In this document: positions 36,436 through 44,463 of the stretch, one piece after another | Position numbering within the stretch: the stretch's first letter is position 1 | Layout of the letters: the number at the start of each line of letters is the position of its first letter | NCBI GenBank assembly: GCA_019359245.1 | Contig: JAHHHR010000011.1 | Coordinates: 85,040-149,039, forward strand | Source of the DNA: Nostoc desertorum CM1-VF14 | GTDB lineage: Bacteria; Cyanobacteriota; Cyanobacteriia; Cyanobacteriales; Nostocaceae | Length of the DNA: 64,000 nt | Reading direction: 5' to 3' | Notes under the pieces: model-generated | Told to the model about the DNA's origin: nothing | Seen by the model: the letters and a program-made list of their open reading frames with translations, nothing else | Databases searched by the model: none | Made by a program: the position numbers and the translations under genes

Positions 36436-37500
36436 ATGACAAAGGCATTCCCAAGCATAGCAAGGCGCTTGAAAAGTACAGGAATCAAGTTGTTGAAGAT
36501 GGGAACCTTCCTAATAACCCGTTTTATTGCAAGCTGGAAACGCTACTTCCTGGGTGACACTGGTAATGTCCGCCCCTCTCCCTCCCCCTCTAGTCCTCCC
36601 TCTTTCGACCATGCTAGACCTTCCTTAGCAGGCCCAGTCCTTACCTTGGGTGGGGGTGGTCCCGATGTCGATGATGCAATCCAGTGGATGATCAACCAAG
36701 TTCGGGGAGGTAGTAACTCCGGCACTAGAGTTAATGTTGTAGTTCTCCGCACCAATGGTAATCACGATTACAATCGGCTAATTTATGCCATGAAAGGCGT
36801 AAACTTTGTGGAAACTCTTCTGATTCGCAATAGAGAAGAAGCAAACAAAGCTGAGATTTATGAAAAAGTTAGAAATGCTGATGTAATTTTCTTTGCTGGC
36901 GGCGACCAATGTCAGTACATCCGCAACTGGAAAGATACCAAGCTTGAGGCTGCCGTTAAGTCAGTTTACCTTAAAGGAGGTGGTATTGGTGGTACTAGTG
37001 CGGGTGCGATGATCCAAAGTGATTGTGTCTATGATGCTTGTGCTTCTTCTGAAAAAGGCATTGAAACAAGAGATGCACTCGATGATCCCTACCGAGACAT
37101 TACTTTTACTTACAACTTTTTCAATTGGAGTAATTTGAAGGGAACCATCGTAGATACGCACTTCGACAGGCGGCAAAGAATGGGTCGAATTATGGCTTTC
37201 ATTGCTCGTCAAATTAAGGACGGTGTATCTAACAGTGTTTTAGGTATAGCGGTTAGTGAAAGTACATCGGTTCTTGTGGATAAAAACGGTTTGGTGAAAG
37301 TTATGGGTAGGGGTGACGCGTACTTTGTACTTGGCAATCATCTACCGGAAGTATGCGAACCCCGAACGCCTTTGACCTTTTCCAATTACAAAATTTGGAA
37401 AGTTCGCAGTGGCGATACCTTTAACTTGAGAAACAGACCAACCTCTGGGTACTATCTCAGGAGTGTTAAAAGGGGACGGATTGATTCAAATCCATATTAA
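36436..37500 (+). CDS. Peptidase S51 / cyanophycinase-like protein
   Basis: 354 residues. The catalytic elements of the S51 family are visible: DVIFFAGGDQCQY, the nucleophile elbow GGTSAGAMIQ (Ser in GTSAG) and DTHFDRRQRMGR. Cyanophycinases hydrolyse the beta-Asp-Arg storage polymer in the cytosol. The N-terminal 45 residues are basic and partly hydrophobic, followed by a Pro/Ser linker (RPSPSPSSPPSF) encoded by C-rich repeat-like DNA. The C-terminal extension after LGIAVSESTSVLV is usual for the family. The frame opens at TTG 36418, but ATG 36436 is more likely. No cyanophycin synthetase lies nearby, so the substrate could differ. Confidence 0.85.
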   Translation: MTKAFPSIARRLKSTGIKLLKMGTFLITRFIASWKRYFLGDTGNVRPSPSPSSPPSFDHARPSLAGPVLTLGGGGPDVDDAIQWMINQVRGGSNSGTRVNVVVLRTNGNHDYNRLIYAMKGVNFVETLLIRNREEANKAEIYEKVRNADVIFFAGGDQCQYIRNWKDTKLEAAVKSVYLKGGGIGGTSAGAMIQSDCVYDACASSEKGIETRDALDDPYRDITFTYNFFNWSNLKGTIVDTHFDRRQRMGRIMAFIARQIKDGVSNSVLGIAVSESTSVLVDKNGLVKVMGRGDAYFVLGNHLPEVCEPRTPLTFSNYKIWKVRSGDTFNLRNRPTSGYYLRSVKRGRIDSNPY

Positions 37501-37560
37501 ATGGGGAGTGGGGAGTGGGGAGTGGAGACAAGGGGACAAGGAGACAAGGTGGATGAACGG
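37501..37560. repeat. GGGGAGT / GGAGACAAGG tandem repeats
   Basis: Three GGGGAGT units followed by three GGA(G)ACAAGG units immediately after the S51 stop codon, in the common Nostoc G-rich spacer class. Confidence 0.8.
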
Positions 37561-37705
37561 AGATAAAAGGTGGATAAACCCAGTTACCTAACTGGTGCTC
37601 AATGCCCCATGCTCCCTTAGGGAAATCCAAAAAATAAATTATCTTAATTTCTGGACTCAACACTACTGTTTTTCCCCCTGCTCCCTGCTCCCTGCCCCCT
37701 ACTTC

Positions 37706-38485
37706 CTACCACGGAACCACGCCATCCTCATCAAAAAAGCCTCCGCTAGAACCATCATCAGGTAGAGTGGCAAGTCTCACTGCTGCGTAGGCGTAGCCCC
37801 CCGTAGGGATCGCTCCCTGCTCAACTGTGCGGTATCCTTGGTTTTGATTAATGTCAGTTGCTGTGAAACCAGGGTCAGCAGCATTGATTTTAATTGGGGT
37901 ATCTTTAAGTTCAGCAGCAAACAGAACTGTGAGCGCATTCAGTGCTGTTTTTGATGAGTTATAGGCAAGAAACTTAGAATTAGCGAACTCATAATTTGGG
38001 TCAGAGTTCTGAGTCAGAGAAGCTAAACCACTTGATATATTAACTATTCGCCCTGCTGTTGACTTCTTTAAGAGTGGCAACAGCGTTTTTGTAACTGCAA
38101 ACACTCCAAATACATTCGTCTCTTAAGTGTGCCGCAGTGTTTCAATATCAACTTGACTGGGTGGAAAGCGTAGTTTACCGCCGTAGGCATCGCCATCACT
38201 TATCATGCCAGCATTGTTCACAAGGATGTCAAGTTTTCCGAATTCGCTCTCGATTTGTTTAGCCGCAGAATCGATTGTTTTTTGGTCGGTGACATCAAGT
38301 TGAACTGATCGAGCATCGATCTCATTTAAACGAAGTTTATTCGCCGCTTCTTCACCACGTTTTATATCTCTTGCAGCAACAAGAATAGTAGCGCCTCTAG
38401 AACCTAGTTGGCGTGCAATCTCATACCCGATACCTTTGTTTGCACCAGTGATTAGCGCAACTTTGCCTTTTAAATCTTCTGACAT
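37706..38485 (-). pseudogene. SDR-family oxidoreductase interrupted by one in-frame stop
   Basis: A 260-codon short-chain dehydrogenase frame. The N-terminal TGANKGIGYEIA, DVTDQ and LVNNAGM and the C-terminal SKTALNAL with NAADPGFTATDIN are normal. A single TAA at 38123-38125 breaks it. Read across the TAA, the frame continues as ETNVFGVFAVTKTLLPLL, where relatives have Y-E-T-N-V-F-G, so a Tyr codon (TAT/TAC) has become TAA. There is no frameshift. The active-site Tyr and Lys lie after the stop (YNSSK), so the truncated product cannot work. Recent nonsense mutation or sequencing error are the options. It also carries a repeat insertion near the end. Confidence 0.85.
37784..37810. repeat. GCGTAGGCGTAGCC-type repeat inserted in frame in the SDR pseudogene
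   Basis: 27 bases on the coding strand encode IPTGGYAYA between EQGA and AVRLATLPDDG. SDR relatives normally join these two blocks directly. The inserted DNA belongs to the dispersed GCGTAGGCGTAGCC family seen at 42952, 50628 and 59723. Confidence 0.7.
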
Positions 38486-38794
38486 ATTATTTCTCTATAC
38501 TGATAAACGCTGACATACTATCTTTGAGCAAGTTTAGTACACTCTGTCAGAAGACAAGGAATTTGAGCCACTTGTCTTGTTAATTGAGATAGTAGCTGGA
38601 TTTACGCTGTGCTGTACTAAGTATACAAGTAGCATGTATCAACACAACCTTCAGGATTTAGTAATCCTACATAAGTAGTGAGTGATTCGCTGTTGTGTTT
38701 TTTCCAGTAGTCATTCACACCTCAGATAGCGGTTGAGAAAATATTTGCAACCTAAACTAGCAATTGACTCAAAAATCCTTGGAGATATATAGAT
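38486..38794. other. Divergent promoter region between SDR pseudogene and aldo/keto reductase
   Basis: About 310 bases with no ORF support. CCTTGGAGATATATAG precedes the downstream ATG; GGAG at 38780 is its ribosome site. Confidence 0.5.
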
Positions 38795-39751
38795 ATGCAA
38801 ACCAAACAGCTCGGTAATTCGGAGCTTCACATTACCCCAATTGGCTTTGGAGCCTGGGCGATCGGTGGAGGTGGATGGGCTTTTGGTTGGGGAGCGCAGG
38901 ATGATCAGGAATCGATGGAAGCGATCGCTCGCGCTCTCGACCTCGGCGTTAATTGGATTGACACCGCAGCTATCTATGGTCTGGGGCATTCGGAGGAAGT
39001 TGTTGCTAAGGCGCTCAAGGGTCGATCTAATCGCCCTTACATTTTCACTAAATGTTCAATGATTTGGGATGAAAAGGGCGAAATTGGTCGTAGTCTAAAG
39101 GCGGATTCAGTGCGGCGGGAAGTTGAAGCCAGTTTGCGCCGACTCGATATTGAAACCATTGACCTCTACCAGATCCACTGGCCTAACCCAGAGTCAGAAA
39201 TTGAAGAAGGCTGGACGACTCTCTCCAAGCTCAAGGATGAGGGCAAGGTTCGCTATATCGGAGTTTCAAATTTTAATGTAGAACAGTTGAAACGTATCCA
39301 AAAGATTGCCCCAGTTACCTCATTGCAACCGCCTTATTCACTGGTTAAGCCTGATGTCGAAAAGGAAATTCTGCCTTTTTGTAAGGAAAATAATATGGGT
39401 GTGATTGTTTATTCACCTATGCAATCTGGCTTGCTTACAGGAAAAATGACATCTGAGCGGGTTGCTAATTTACCAGATGATGATTGGCGCAAACAGAGTA
39501 ATGAATTTCAGGAACCACGTCTATCTCGTAACCTAAAGTTGGTGGAGGTATTGCAGCATATTGGTAAGCAACACGATCGCTCCCCCGGTGAGGTGGCGAT
39601 CGCTTGGACTTTAAATAATCCGGCGGTGACAGCTGCGATCGTTGGCGCACGCAATCCCAAGCAGGTGGAAGGAATCATCGCTGCTGGGGAATTTCGCCTC
39701 AATCAGCAGGAGCTAGATCAAATTGCTGCTTTCCTTGGCGAGAATCCATAA
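38795..39751 (+). CDS. Aldo/keto reductase
   Basis: A 318-residue NADPH-dependent oxidoreductase with an (alpha/beta)8 fold. The catalytic tetrad is visible: Asp56 (NWIDTAAIYG), Tyr61, Lys86 (FTKCS) and the His of YQIHWPNP. The C-terminal cofactor segment is VGARNPKQVEGI. It reduces carbonyls or aldehydes; the substrate is unknown. GGAG lies about 10 bases before the ATG. The 3' 53 bases overlap the end of the convergent cysteine desulfurase gene, and both frames look genuine to their ends. Confidence 0.93.
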   Translation: MQTKQLGNSELHITPIGFGAWAIGGGGWAFGWGAQDDQESMEAIARALDLGVNWIDTAAIYGLGHSEEVVAKALKGRSNRPYIFTKCSMIWDEKGEIGRSLKADSVRREVEASLRRLDIETIDLYQIHWPNPESEIEEGWTTLSKLKDEGKVRYIGVSNFNVEQLKRIQKIAPVTSLQPPYSLVKPDVEKEILPFCKENNMGVIVYSPMQSGLLTGKMTSERVANLPDDDWRKQSNEFQEPRLSRNLKLVEVLQHIGKQHDRSPGEVAIAWTLNNPAVTAAIVGARNPKQVEGIIAAGEFRLNQQELDQIAAFLGENP

Positions 39752-40907
39752 AAGAGGTTTTGCGTAAACTTTGAATAGTAGCGATCGCATGTTTTACCAC
39801 AATATCAATTTCCTCTTGGGTATTAAACCGTCCAATCCCAAACCGCACTGAAGCATAAGCTAGCTGTTGGGAGTTCCCCAGTGCTGTCAGAACATGGGAG
39901 GGGGCTGTACTTGCCGATGAGCAAGCAGAACCAGAAGAAATCGCCATTACTGGCTGCAATCCTAGCAAAAGTGCGGCTCCATCTACTCCCTCAACGCTGA
40001 TATTCAAGTTTCCCGCCAATCGCTCTTGAGCGTGTCCGTTGAGATGAATTCCTTCAAGTTGGGAAAGCTGTTCCCACAAGCTTTGCCTTAACTGGGTGAG
40101 GCGTTGGTTTTCTGTTGTTTGTTCTGCCAAAGCGATTTCTACAGCTTTCCCAAAGCCGGCAATTTGCGGTGTATACAATGTCCCAGACCGCATCCCCCGC
40201 TCATGTCCGCCGCCGTGCTGCTGGGGAGCTAGTTGCACTCTAGGGTTGCGCCTGCGGACGTACAGCGCCCCAATTCCCTTTGGCCCATATACTTTGTGTG
40301 CGGTTAGCGACATCAAGTCAATTTTCATCGCTTGCACATCTAGGGGAATTTTACCAATAGCTTGGGCTGCATCGGTGTGAAAAATGATGTTGTAAGCATG
40401 GCATAGTTCCCCAATTTCTGCTAAAGGCTGTAAAACGCCAATTTCGTTATTTGCAGCCATTACCGAAACCAAAATTGTCTCAGGACGGAAAGCTTTGTTT
40501 AACTCATTTAAATCAATCAGTCCATCTTTTTTAACTGGGAGAATAGTAATTTCAAAACCCAGAGTTTTTAAATAATTACAAGGGTCAATAACTGCATTAT
40601 GTTCCGTAGCAACAGTAATAATATGCTGACCTTTTTTAAAATAAGCTTCAGCAACACCTTTAATAGCTAAATTATTCGCTTCTGTTGCACCACTGGTAAA
40701 AACAATTTCTTCAGGAGTGGCGTTAATTGCTGCTGCTAAAATCTCTCGCGTTTGCTTAACAGCAGCTTCTGCTTCCCAACCGTAAACATGACCGATACTA
40801 GATGGGTTGCCAAAGTTTTCTGTGAAGTAGGGGAGCATTGCTGCTAACACTCGTTCATCTACGGCTGTAGTAGCGTGGCAATCAAGGTATATAGGACGAA
40901 TTGACAT
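39699..40907 (-). CDS. Cysteine desulfurase (IscS/NifS family, class V aminotransferase)
   Basis: A 402-residue PLP enzyme that takes sulfur from cysteine for Fe-S clusters and thiolation. His103 (ATEHNAV), the PLP-binding Lys205 (LTAHKVYGPKG) and the persulfide Cys329 in SSGSACSS are all present, so this is group I (IscS-like). The last 18 or so residues (SFMDSRQGKQQFDLAPAD) lie in the 53-bp overlap with the aldo/keto reductase and may be a lineage-specific tail. The HSDR_N-like gene ends 5 bases upstream of its start, so the genes form one leftward transcript. Confidence 0.95.
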   Translation of the reverse strand: MSIRPIYLDCHATTAVDERVLAAMLPYFTENFGNPSSIGHVYGWEAEAAVKQTREILAAAINATPEEIVFTSGATEANNLAIKGVAEAYFKKGQHIITVATEHNAVIDPCNYLKTLGFEITILPVKKDGLIDLNELNKAFRPETILVSVMAANNEIGVLQPLAEIGELCHAYNIIFHTDAAQAIGKIPLDVQAMKIDLMSLTAHKVYGPKGIGALYVRRRNPRVQLAPQQHGGGHERGMRSGTLYTPQIAGFGKAVEIALAEQTTENQRLTQLRQSLWEQLSQLEGIHLNGHAQERLAGNLNISVEGVDGAALLLGLQPVMAISSGSACSSASTAPSHVLTALGNSQQLAYASVRFGIGRFNTQEEIDIVVKHAIATIQSLRKTSFMDSRQGKQQFDLAPAD

Positions 40908-40912
40908 AATTA

Positions 40913-41539
40913 TTAACTCAAACTTTGACTCAAATTTTTTAATACACTTAGAACCTGATACAGTTCACTTTCTCGTTTCAAAAGTGTAAATTGGTCGGAC
41001 ACAGCATACTTTGGCTGATTTTCCTTGGTAAGTTTCAGGAAAATAAAATCACTACCATTTGTTACTAATCCAAAAGTAGGTTTGTCTTGATTAGGATTAG
41101 CCAACATATAAACAAGTGCTTGAGGTATGGCTTCTAAAAGAGAAAAGCTAGACCTTTTAGATTCAATTACTAACAACCAAAATTGTTCTTGAATAATTAA
41201 AATATCAATTCTACCTCTAATTATTTCTCCTTCATCTTCCGCAGAAATTTCTATTGATTCCTCGCCTCTCATATAAAAAGGCTCATCATAGAATCCAGCT
41301 AAATTGAGTAAAGGAGATAAAACTACTAATTTCACCGTTTCTTCTGACAAAGGAGGACGCTTGACTAAACGGAGAAAATGAAGTTTTATTCTGTCTAAAT
41401 CTTGTTTTTCTAAATCTGTAATTTCCGGTAAATTTTCAAAACATTCTGTGAAGAATGCCTCATCTTCGGCTAGCTGTAGACTAAATTTCTCCTCCAAATA
41501 AGCAAGCCCTACATTTTGTGCTTGGATAAATTGAACCAT
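40913..41539 (-). CDS. Restriction-type (HSDR_N-like, PD-(D/E)XK) nuclease-fold protein
   Basis: 208 residues. The core EGEIIRGRIDILIIQEQFWLLVIESKRSS gives Asp...Glu-x-Lys, the catalytic triad pattern of the PD-(D/E)XK fold, close to type I restriction enzyme HsdR N-terminal domains. QALVYMLANP and FGLVTNGSDFIFLKL are the other usual blocks of this group. There is no helicase, methylase or specificity subunit nearby, so it is a solitary domain protein, common in cyanobacteria and of unproven function. It lies directly upstream of the desulfurase gene. Confidence 0.75.
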   Translation of the reverse strand: MVQFIQAQNVGLAYLEEKFSLQLAEDEAFFTECFENLPEITDLEKQDLDRIKLHFLRLVKRPPLSEETVKLVVLSPLLNLAGFYDEPFYMRGEESIEISAEDEGEIIRGRIDILIIQEQFWLLVIESKRSSFSLLEAIPQALVYMLANPNQDKPTFGLVTNGSDFIFLKLTKENQPKYAVSDQFTLLKRESELYQVLSVLKNLSQSLS

Positions 41540-41563
41540 AATCTATGCAACTCTATATACTAT

Positions 41564-41959
41564 CTAAACAAAACCTAATTCTGTTTGGCATAACCCTAAC
41601 AATTCCTGTGCTGAGTAGACTTTTTGACTTGCATCATAGACAACACAAGACCATTTTTTGGCAAACTGACACGCAAACTCTAGCGCTAATTGATCGCTTC
41701 CTGAAGTTTTGCTGACATCAAGTAGAATGTGAGTCTGAGGTTTAGCTGTAAGCTTCTGGGTTATCAGTTCAATTTCATCAGGATTAAAATTTTTTAATTC
41801 AGTGTTATCTAAAACAATCCAAACATGAGTATTGTCTCTAGAAATACGTCCATCATATACATTATCTGGATGTAGTAATACTCCAGAATATTGCAGAAAA
41901 CTCAAAAATTCTCCTGGTTTAATCTCAGCACTAGAAATTAGAGAAATGGGTTCTGGCAT
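41564..41959 (-). CDS. Small protein, possible partner or immunity protein of the next gene
   Basis: 131 residues with no family that I recognise. It has alternating strand/helix predictions (THVWIVLDNTEL, THILLDVSKTSG, WSCVVYDASQKVYSAQELLGL) and no signal peptide or membrane segment. It starts 3 bases after the stop of the gene at 41963-42352, so the two are translated together. An acidic, cytosolic protein paired with a nuclease-like protein is how immunity proteins are arranged, but that is only a guess from layout. Confidence 0.6.
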   Translation of the reverse strand: MPEPISLISSAEIKPGEFLSFLQYSGVLLHPDNVYDGRISRDNTHVWIVLDNTELKNFNPDEIELITQKLTAKPQTHILLDVSKTSGSDQLALEFACQFAKKWSCVVYDASQKVYSAQELLGLCQTELGFV

Positions 41960-41962
41960 CGG

Positions 41963-42352
41963 TTATGCTCCTAGTATGGATAATAATTCTAATAATTCAT
42001 CTTGACTGCAAACTACATAACTGCCAGTAGCAATGATATCTTGAGCCGGAGTAAATTTATAATTAGGTGCATAAAGAATAACAGGCTTATTCAAGGGATT
42101 CAAGTCAGAGTTTGATATCAACTTTTGAACTTGCTTTAACTTCCGAGCAGTTTGAGTTGTTACTTCGATGATAGCGTTGCTGGTTTCCACATCGATTTCA
42201 CCGACTTCGCCATTTAGACCTACTGTTTTATTAAAACTAACTAAATCAAAGCCTGCCTGGATGATAGCATTAGCGACTTTGCCTTCCAGAACTTTTTGAG
42301 GATTGGCTGAGTTCAACGCATCGGCGATCGCTTGCTCAAATAAGCTGCTCAC
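41963..42352 (-). CDS. Small protein resembling a restriction-fold nuclease domain
   Basis: 129 residues with a GTG start. The block GEVGEIDVETSNAIIEVTTQ resembles the Asp...Glu-x-Lys strand pair of restriction-fold toxins and nucleases (G-E-I-D...I-I-E-V-K), but the lysine position is Thr, so activity is doubtful. It continues as ARKLKQVQKLI, the usual following helix. Upstream AGGA sits very close to the GTG. It lies between the peroxiredoxin and the partner gene, all leftward. Confidence 0.6.
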   Translation of the reverse strand: MSSLFEQAIADALNSANPQKVLEGKVANAIIQAGFDLVSFNKTVGLNGEVGEIDVETSNAIIEVTTQTARKLKQVQKLISNSDLNPLNKPVILYAPNYKFTPAQDIIATGSYVVCSQDELLELLSILGA

Positions 42353-42419
42353 ATCCTGCTTTATTACTATAAATATGATTCATGTAGCATTGCTGTAACT
42401 ATACCTGCATTCAGTCACG

Positions 42420-42899
42420 TTATGTGGCTGATAATTCCCGTAATTTAGTTAAAACTACCAGAGCATGACCTTTGGTTTTCACATTCGGCCAAGTATAGAC
42501 AATCATTTTATCAGGTGAAATTAAGAAAGTTGAGCGAGCAACACCCATATATTCTTTGCCCATAAATTTTTTTAAGCGCCAAGCGCCGTAGGCTTCTGTC
42601 AAAATATGTTCTGGGTCACTCAACAGAGTGATTGACAAGTTATGTTTGCTGATAAATTTACAATGGGACTTACCCAAATCGGGACTCACGCCTAAGATTT
42701 TCGCTCCCAGTGCGCTGAAGTCTTGATACAGCTCGGTGAAATCTTTCGCTTCGGTGGTACAACCGGGTGTGTCATCTTTGGGGTAGAAGTAGAGGACAAC
42801 CCACTGACTGCTGAGATCGTCGAGAGTGACTAAATTGCCATTTTGGTCAGGGGTAGAAAAATCTGGCGCTGGTTGTCCAACTTGGGGAATGTTGCTCAT
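42420..42899 (-). CDS. bcp: Peroxiredoxin, BCP/PrxQ type
   Basis: A peroxiredoxin of about 160 residues that reduces peroxides with a thiol donor. The active site reads KDDTPGCTTEAKDF: the peroxidatic Cys is present, but the Cys five residues later that resolves it in E. coli BCP and PrxQ is Lys. Another Cys (KSHCKF) could serve. ATG 42899 gives MSNIPQVGQPAPDF, the usual family start. The frame runs to 42980 through repeat DNA, which is probably not translated. Confidence 0.9.
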   Translation of the reverse strand: MSNIPQVGQPAPDFSTPDQNGNLVTLDDLSSQWVVLYFYPKDDTPGCTTEAKDFTELYQDFSALGAKILGVSPDLGKSHCKFISKHNLSITLLSDPEHILTEAYGAWRLKKFMGKEYMGVARSTFLISPDKMIVYTWPNVKTKGHALVVLTKLRELSAT

Positions 42900-42951
42900 G
42901 ATGGGTGTGTGAGAGATTAGAATCGCTTTAGAATTGTACATATATTCAGTG

Positions 42952-42980
42952 ATCGCCTGCGGCAGGCTATGCCTACCCAC
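42952..42980. repeat. GCCTGCGGCAGGCTATGCC-type palindromic repeat
   Basis: GATCGCCTGCGGCAGGCTATGCCTACCC contains the GCCTGC/GCAGGC palindrome of the dispersed family. It lies in the promoter region between the divergent peroxiredoxin and photolyase-like genes. Confidence 0.7.
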
Positions 42981-42999
42981 TTATTTATATTTGCTTACA

Positions 43000-43854
43000 A
43001 TGTCTAAAGATATGCAACGCGAATTTACCAACCGCGATGAGTTGGTAGCCTACCTGCGCGAACAATTCCCAGATGCAGCAGAACGTGATCACCACATTAG
43101 TGAAACGGTAGGCGGACGCAAAGCTGCACACAAAGCACTGCAAAAAATCGATGCAGTGAGCTACGCGCAAACACGAAATTTTTTCACAGGTGCAGTCACG
43201 CGACTTTCGCCTTACATTCGCTATGGCGTTTTGAGTTTGCGAGAAATTCGAGATTATGTCCTTGAACGGGTACAGCACCAAGACGAAGCTACGAAATTAA
43301 TTAACGAATTAGGTTGGCGCGACTACTGGCAACGGTTGTATCTCAAGTTAGGAGATGGAATCTGGAAAGACCAGGAAGAGTACAAAACTGGTTACACTGT
43401 GGCTGAATATGCAGCCGAATTGCCTCAAGATATTAGACAAGGAACCACAGGTAGAGTTTGCATCGACAGTTTTAGCCGTGACTTGAAAGAAACTGGCTAT
43501 CTCCATAACCACGCCCGAATGTGGCTAGCAGCTTACATTGTCCATTGGCTGCGTATTCGTTGGCAAGCAGGAGCAAAATGGTTTCTCGAACACCTATTAG
43601 ATGGAGATCCTGCTAGTAATAATATGTCATGGCAGTGGGTTGCCAGCACCTTTAGTCAGAAACCGTATTTTTTCAACCGTGAAAATTTAGAACGCTACAC
43701 CAAAGGCATTTATTGCCAGAAATGTCCGCTTTATGGTCATTGTGATTTTGAAGGTAGCTATGAAGAATTAGAACAGCGACTTTTTCCTAAAGGGGAATTT
43801 AGCAAACAAGCTAATAGCCAAAGTTGGCAGCGTGGAAAGAAAGGTAAAAAGTAA
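43000..43854 (+). CDS. Stand-alone FAD-binding (catalytic) domain of the photolyase/cryptochrome family
   Basis: 284 residues. Photolyase C-terminal-domain blocks are visible: LSPYIRYGVLSLREI, INELGWRDYWQRLY, TGYLHNHARMWLAAYIVHWLRI, and SNNMSWQWVASTFSQKPYFFNRENLERY. The Asn and Trp positions that contact FAD and DNA lie in GWRDYW and NMSWQWVAS. There is no N-terminal alpha/beta antenna domain. After it come KCPLYGHCDF cysteines and a basic RGKKGKK tail. ATG 43000 starts the conserved frame. The next gene, 18 bases on, codes for the missing antenna-type domain. Confidence 0.9.
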   Translation: MSKDMQREFTNRDELVAYLREQFPDAAERDHHISETVGGRKAAHKALQKIDAVSYAQTRNFFTGAVTRLSPYIRYGVLSLREIRDYVLERVQHQDEATKLINELGWRDYWQRLYLKLGDGIWKDQEEYKTGYTVAEYAAELPQDIRQGTTGRVCIDSFSRDLKETGYLHNHARMWLAAYIVHWLRIRWQAGAKWFLEHLLDGDPASNNMSWQWVASTFSQKPYFFNRENLERYTKGIYCQKCPLYGHCDFEGSYEELEQRLFPKGEFSKQANSQSWQRGKKGKK

Positions 43855-43872
43855 GGTAAAAGACCAAAAAAG

Positions 43873-44331
43873 ATGAATAAACCAATTGTTTGGATACATG
43901 GAGATTGCCTCAGTCCATACAACCCCGTACTACAAAAATACCCCGATGCGCCAGCTATCTGGGTTTGGGACGAGGCTTTGATAGAAGAATGGCAACTGAG
44001 TCTCAAACGCATCACTTTTATCTACGAATGCTTGCTGGAGTTACCCGTTGTTATCCGTCGTGGCGATGTCGCACAAGAAATTTTAGCTTTTGCTCAAGAA
44101 CATGATGCGAATTTAGTTGTCACAGCTAAGAGTCCGAGTCCCCGATTTGATGATATCTGCAATCAAATGGAGGGTTCTATAGCAGTGGAAGTGCTAGAAG
44201 TAGAACCATTTTTTGACTATGATGGCTATATTGACCTCAAGCGGTTCTCGCGCTATTGGAAAGTTGCTCAAAATTATGTTTTTCGTTCAAATCTTTCCCT
44301 CTCTGAATCAGAAAAAGATAGTTTTGTGTAG
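43873..44331 (+). CDS. Stand-alone N-terminal alpha/beta (antenna) domain of the photolyase family
   Basis: 152 residues. It starts KPIVWIHGDCLSPYNPVL with PDAPAIWVWDEALIEEW, then LPVVIRRGDVAQEILAFAQEHDANLVVTAKSPSPRFDDIC. This is the Rossmann-like photolyase N-terminal domain (I-V-W-x-H-x-D-x-L, fire pattern, V-x-x-G-D). It ends before the FAD domain, so the photolyase is encoded as two polypeptides in reverse order. The gap is 18 bases and expression is probably joint. Whether this pair repairs DNA, acts as a cryptochrome or does something else cannot be told. Confidence 0.78.
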   Translation: MNKPIVWIHGDCLSPYNPVLQKYPDAPAIWVWDEALIEEWQLSLKRITFIYECLLELPVVIRRGDVAQEILAFAQEHDANLVVTAKSPSPRFDDICNQMEGSIAVEVLEVEPFFDYDGYIDLKRFSRYWKVAQNYVFRSNLSLSESEKDSFV

Positions 44332-44463
44332 TAAAACCAGGGAGAAGTCTTGTCATTAAACTAATTAGGCGGTTACTACATGAGCTTCTTTGGGCGTGGA
44401 TAGGTTGATTCAAAATATGAAGCATTAAATATTCTGACTGCGTTCTCGTGCTAAATTACTAAA

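Noticed and set aside
42900..42980. 27-residue N-terminal extension of the peroxiredoxin
   Set aside because: It is encoded in repeat DNA and the divergent promoter; the family start is the ATG at 42899.
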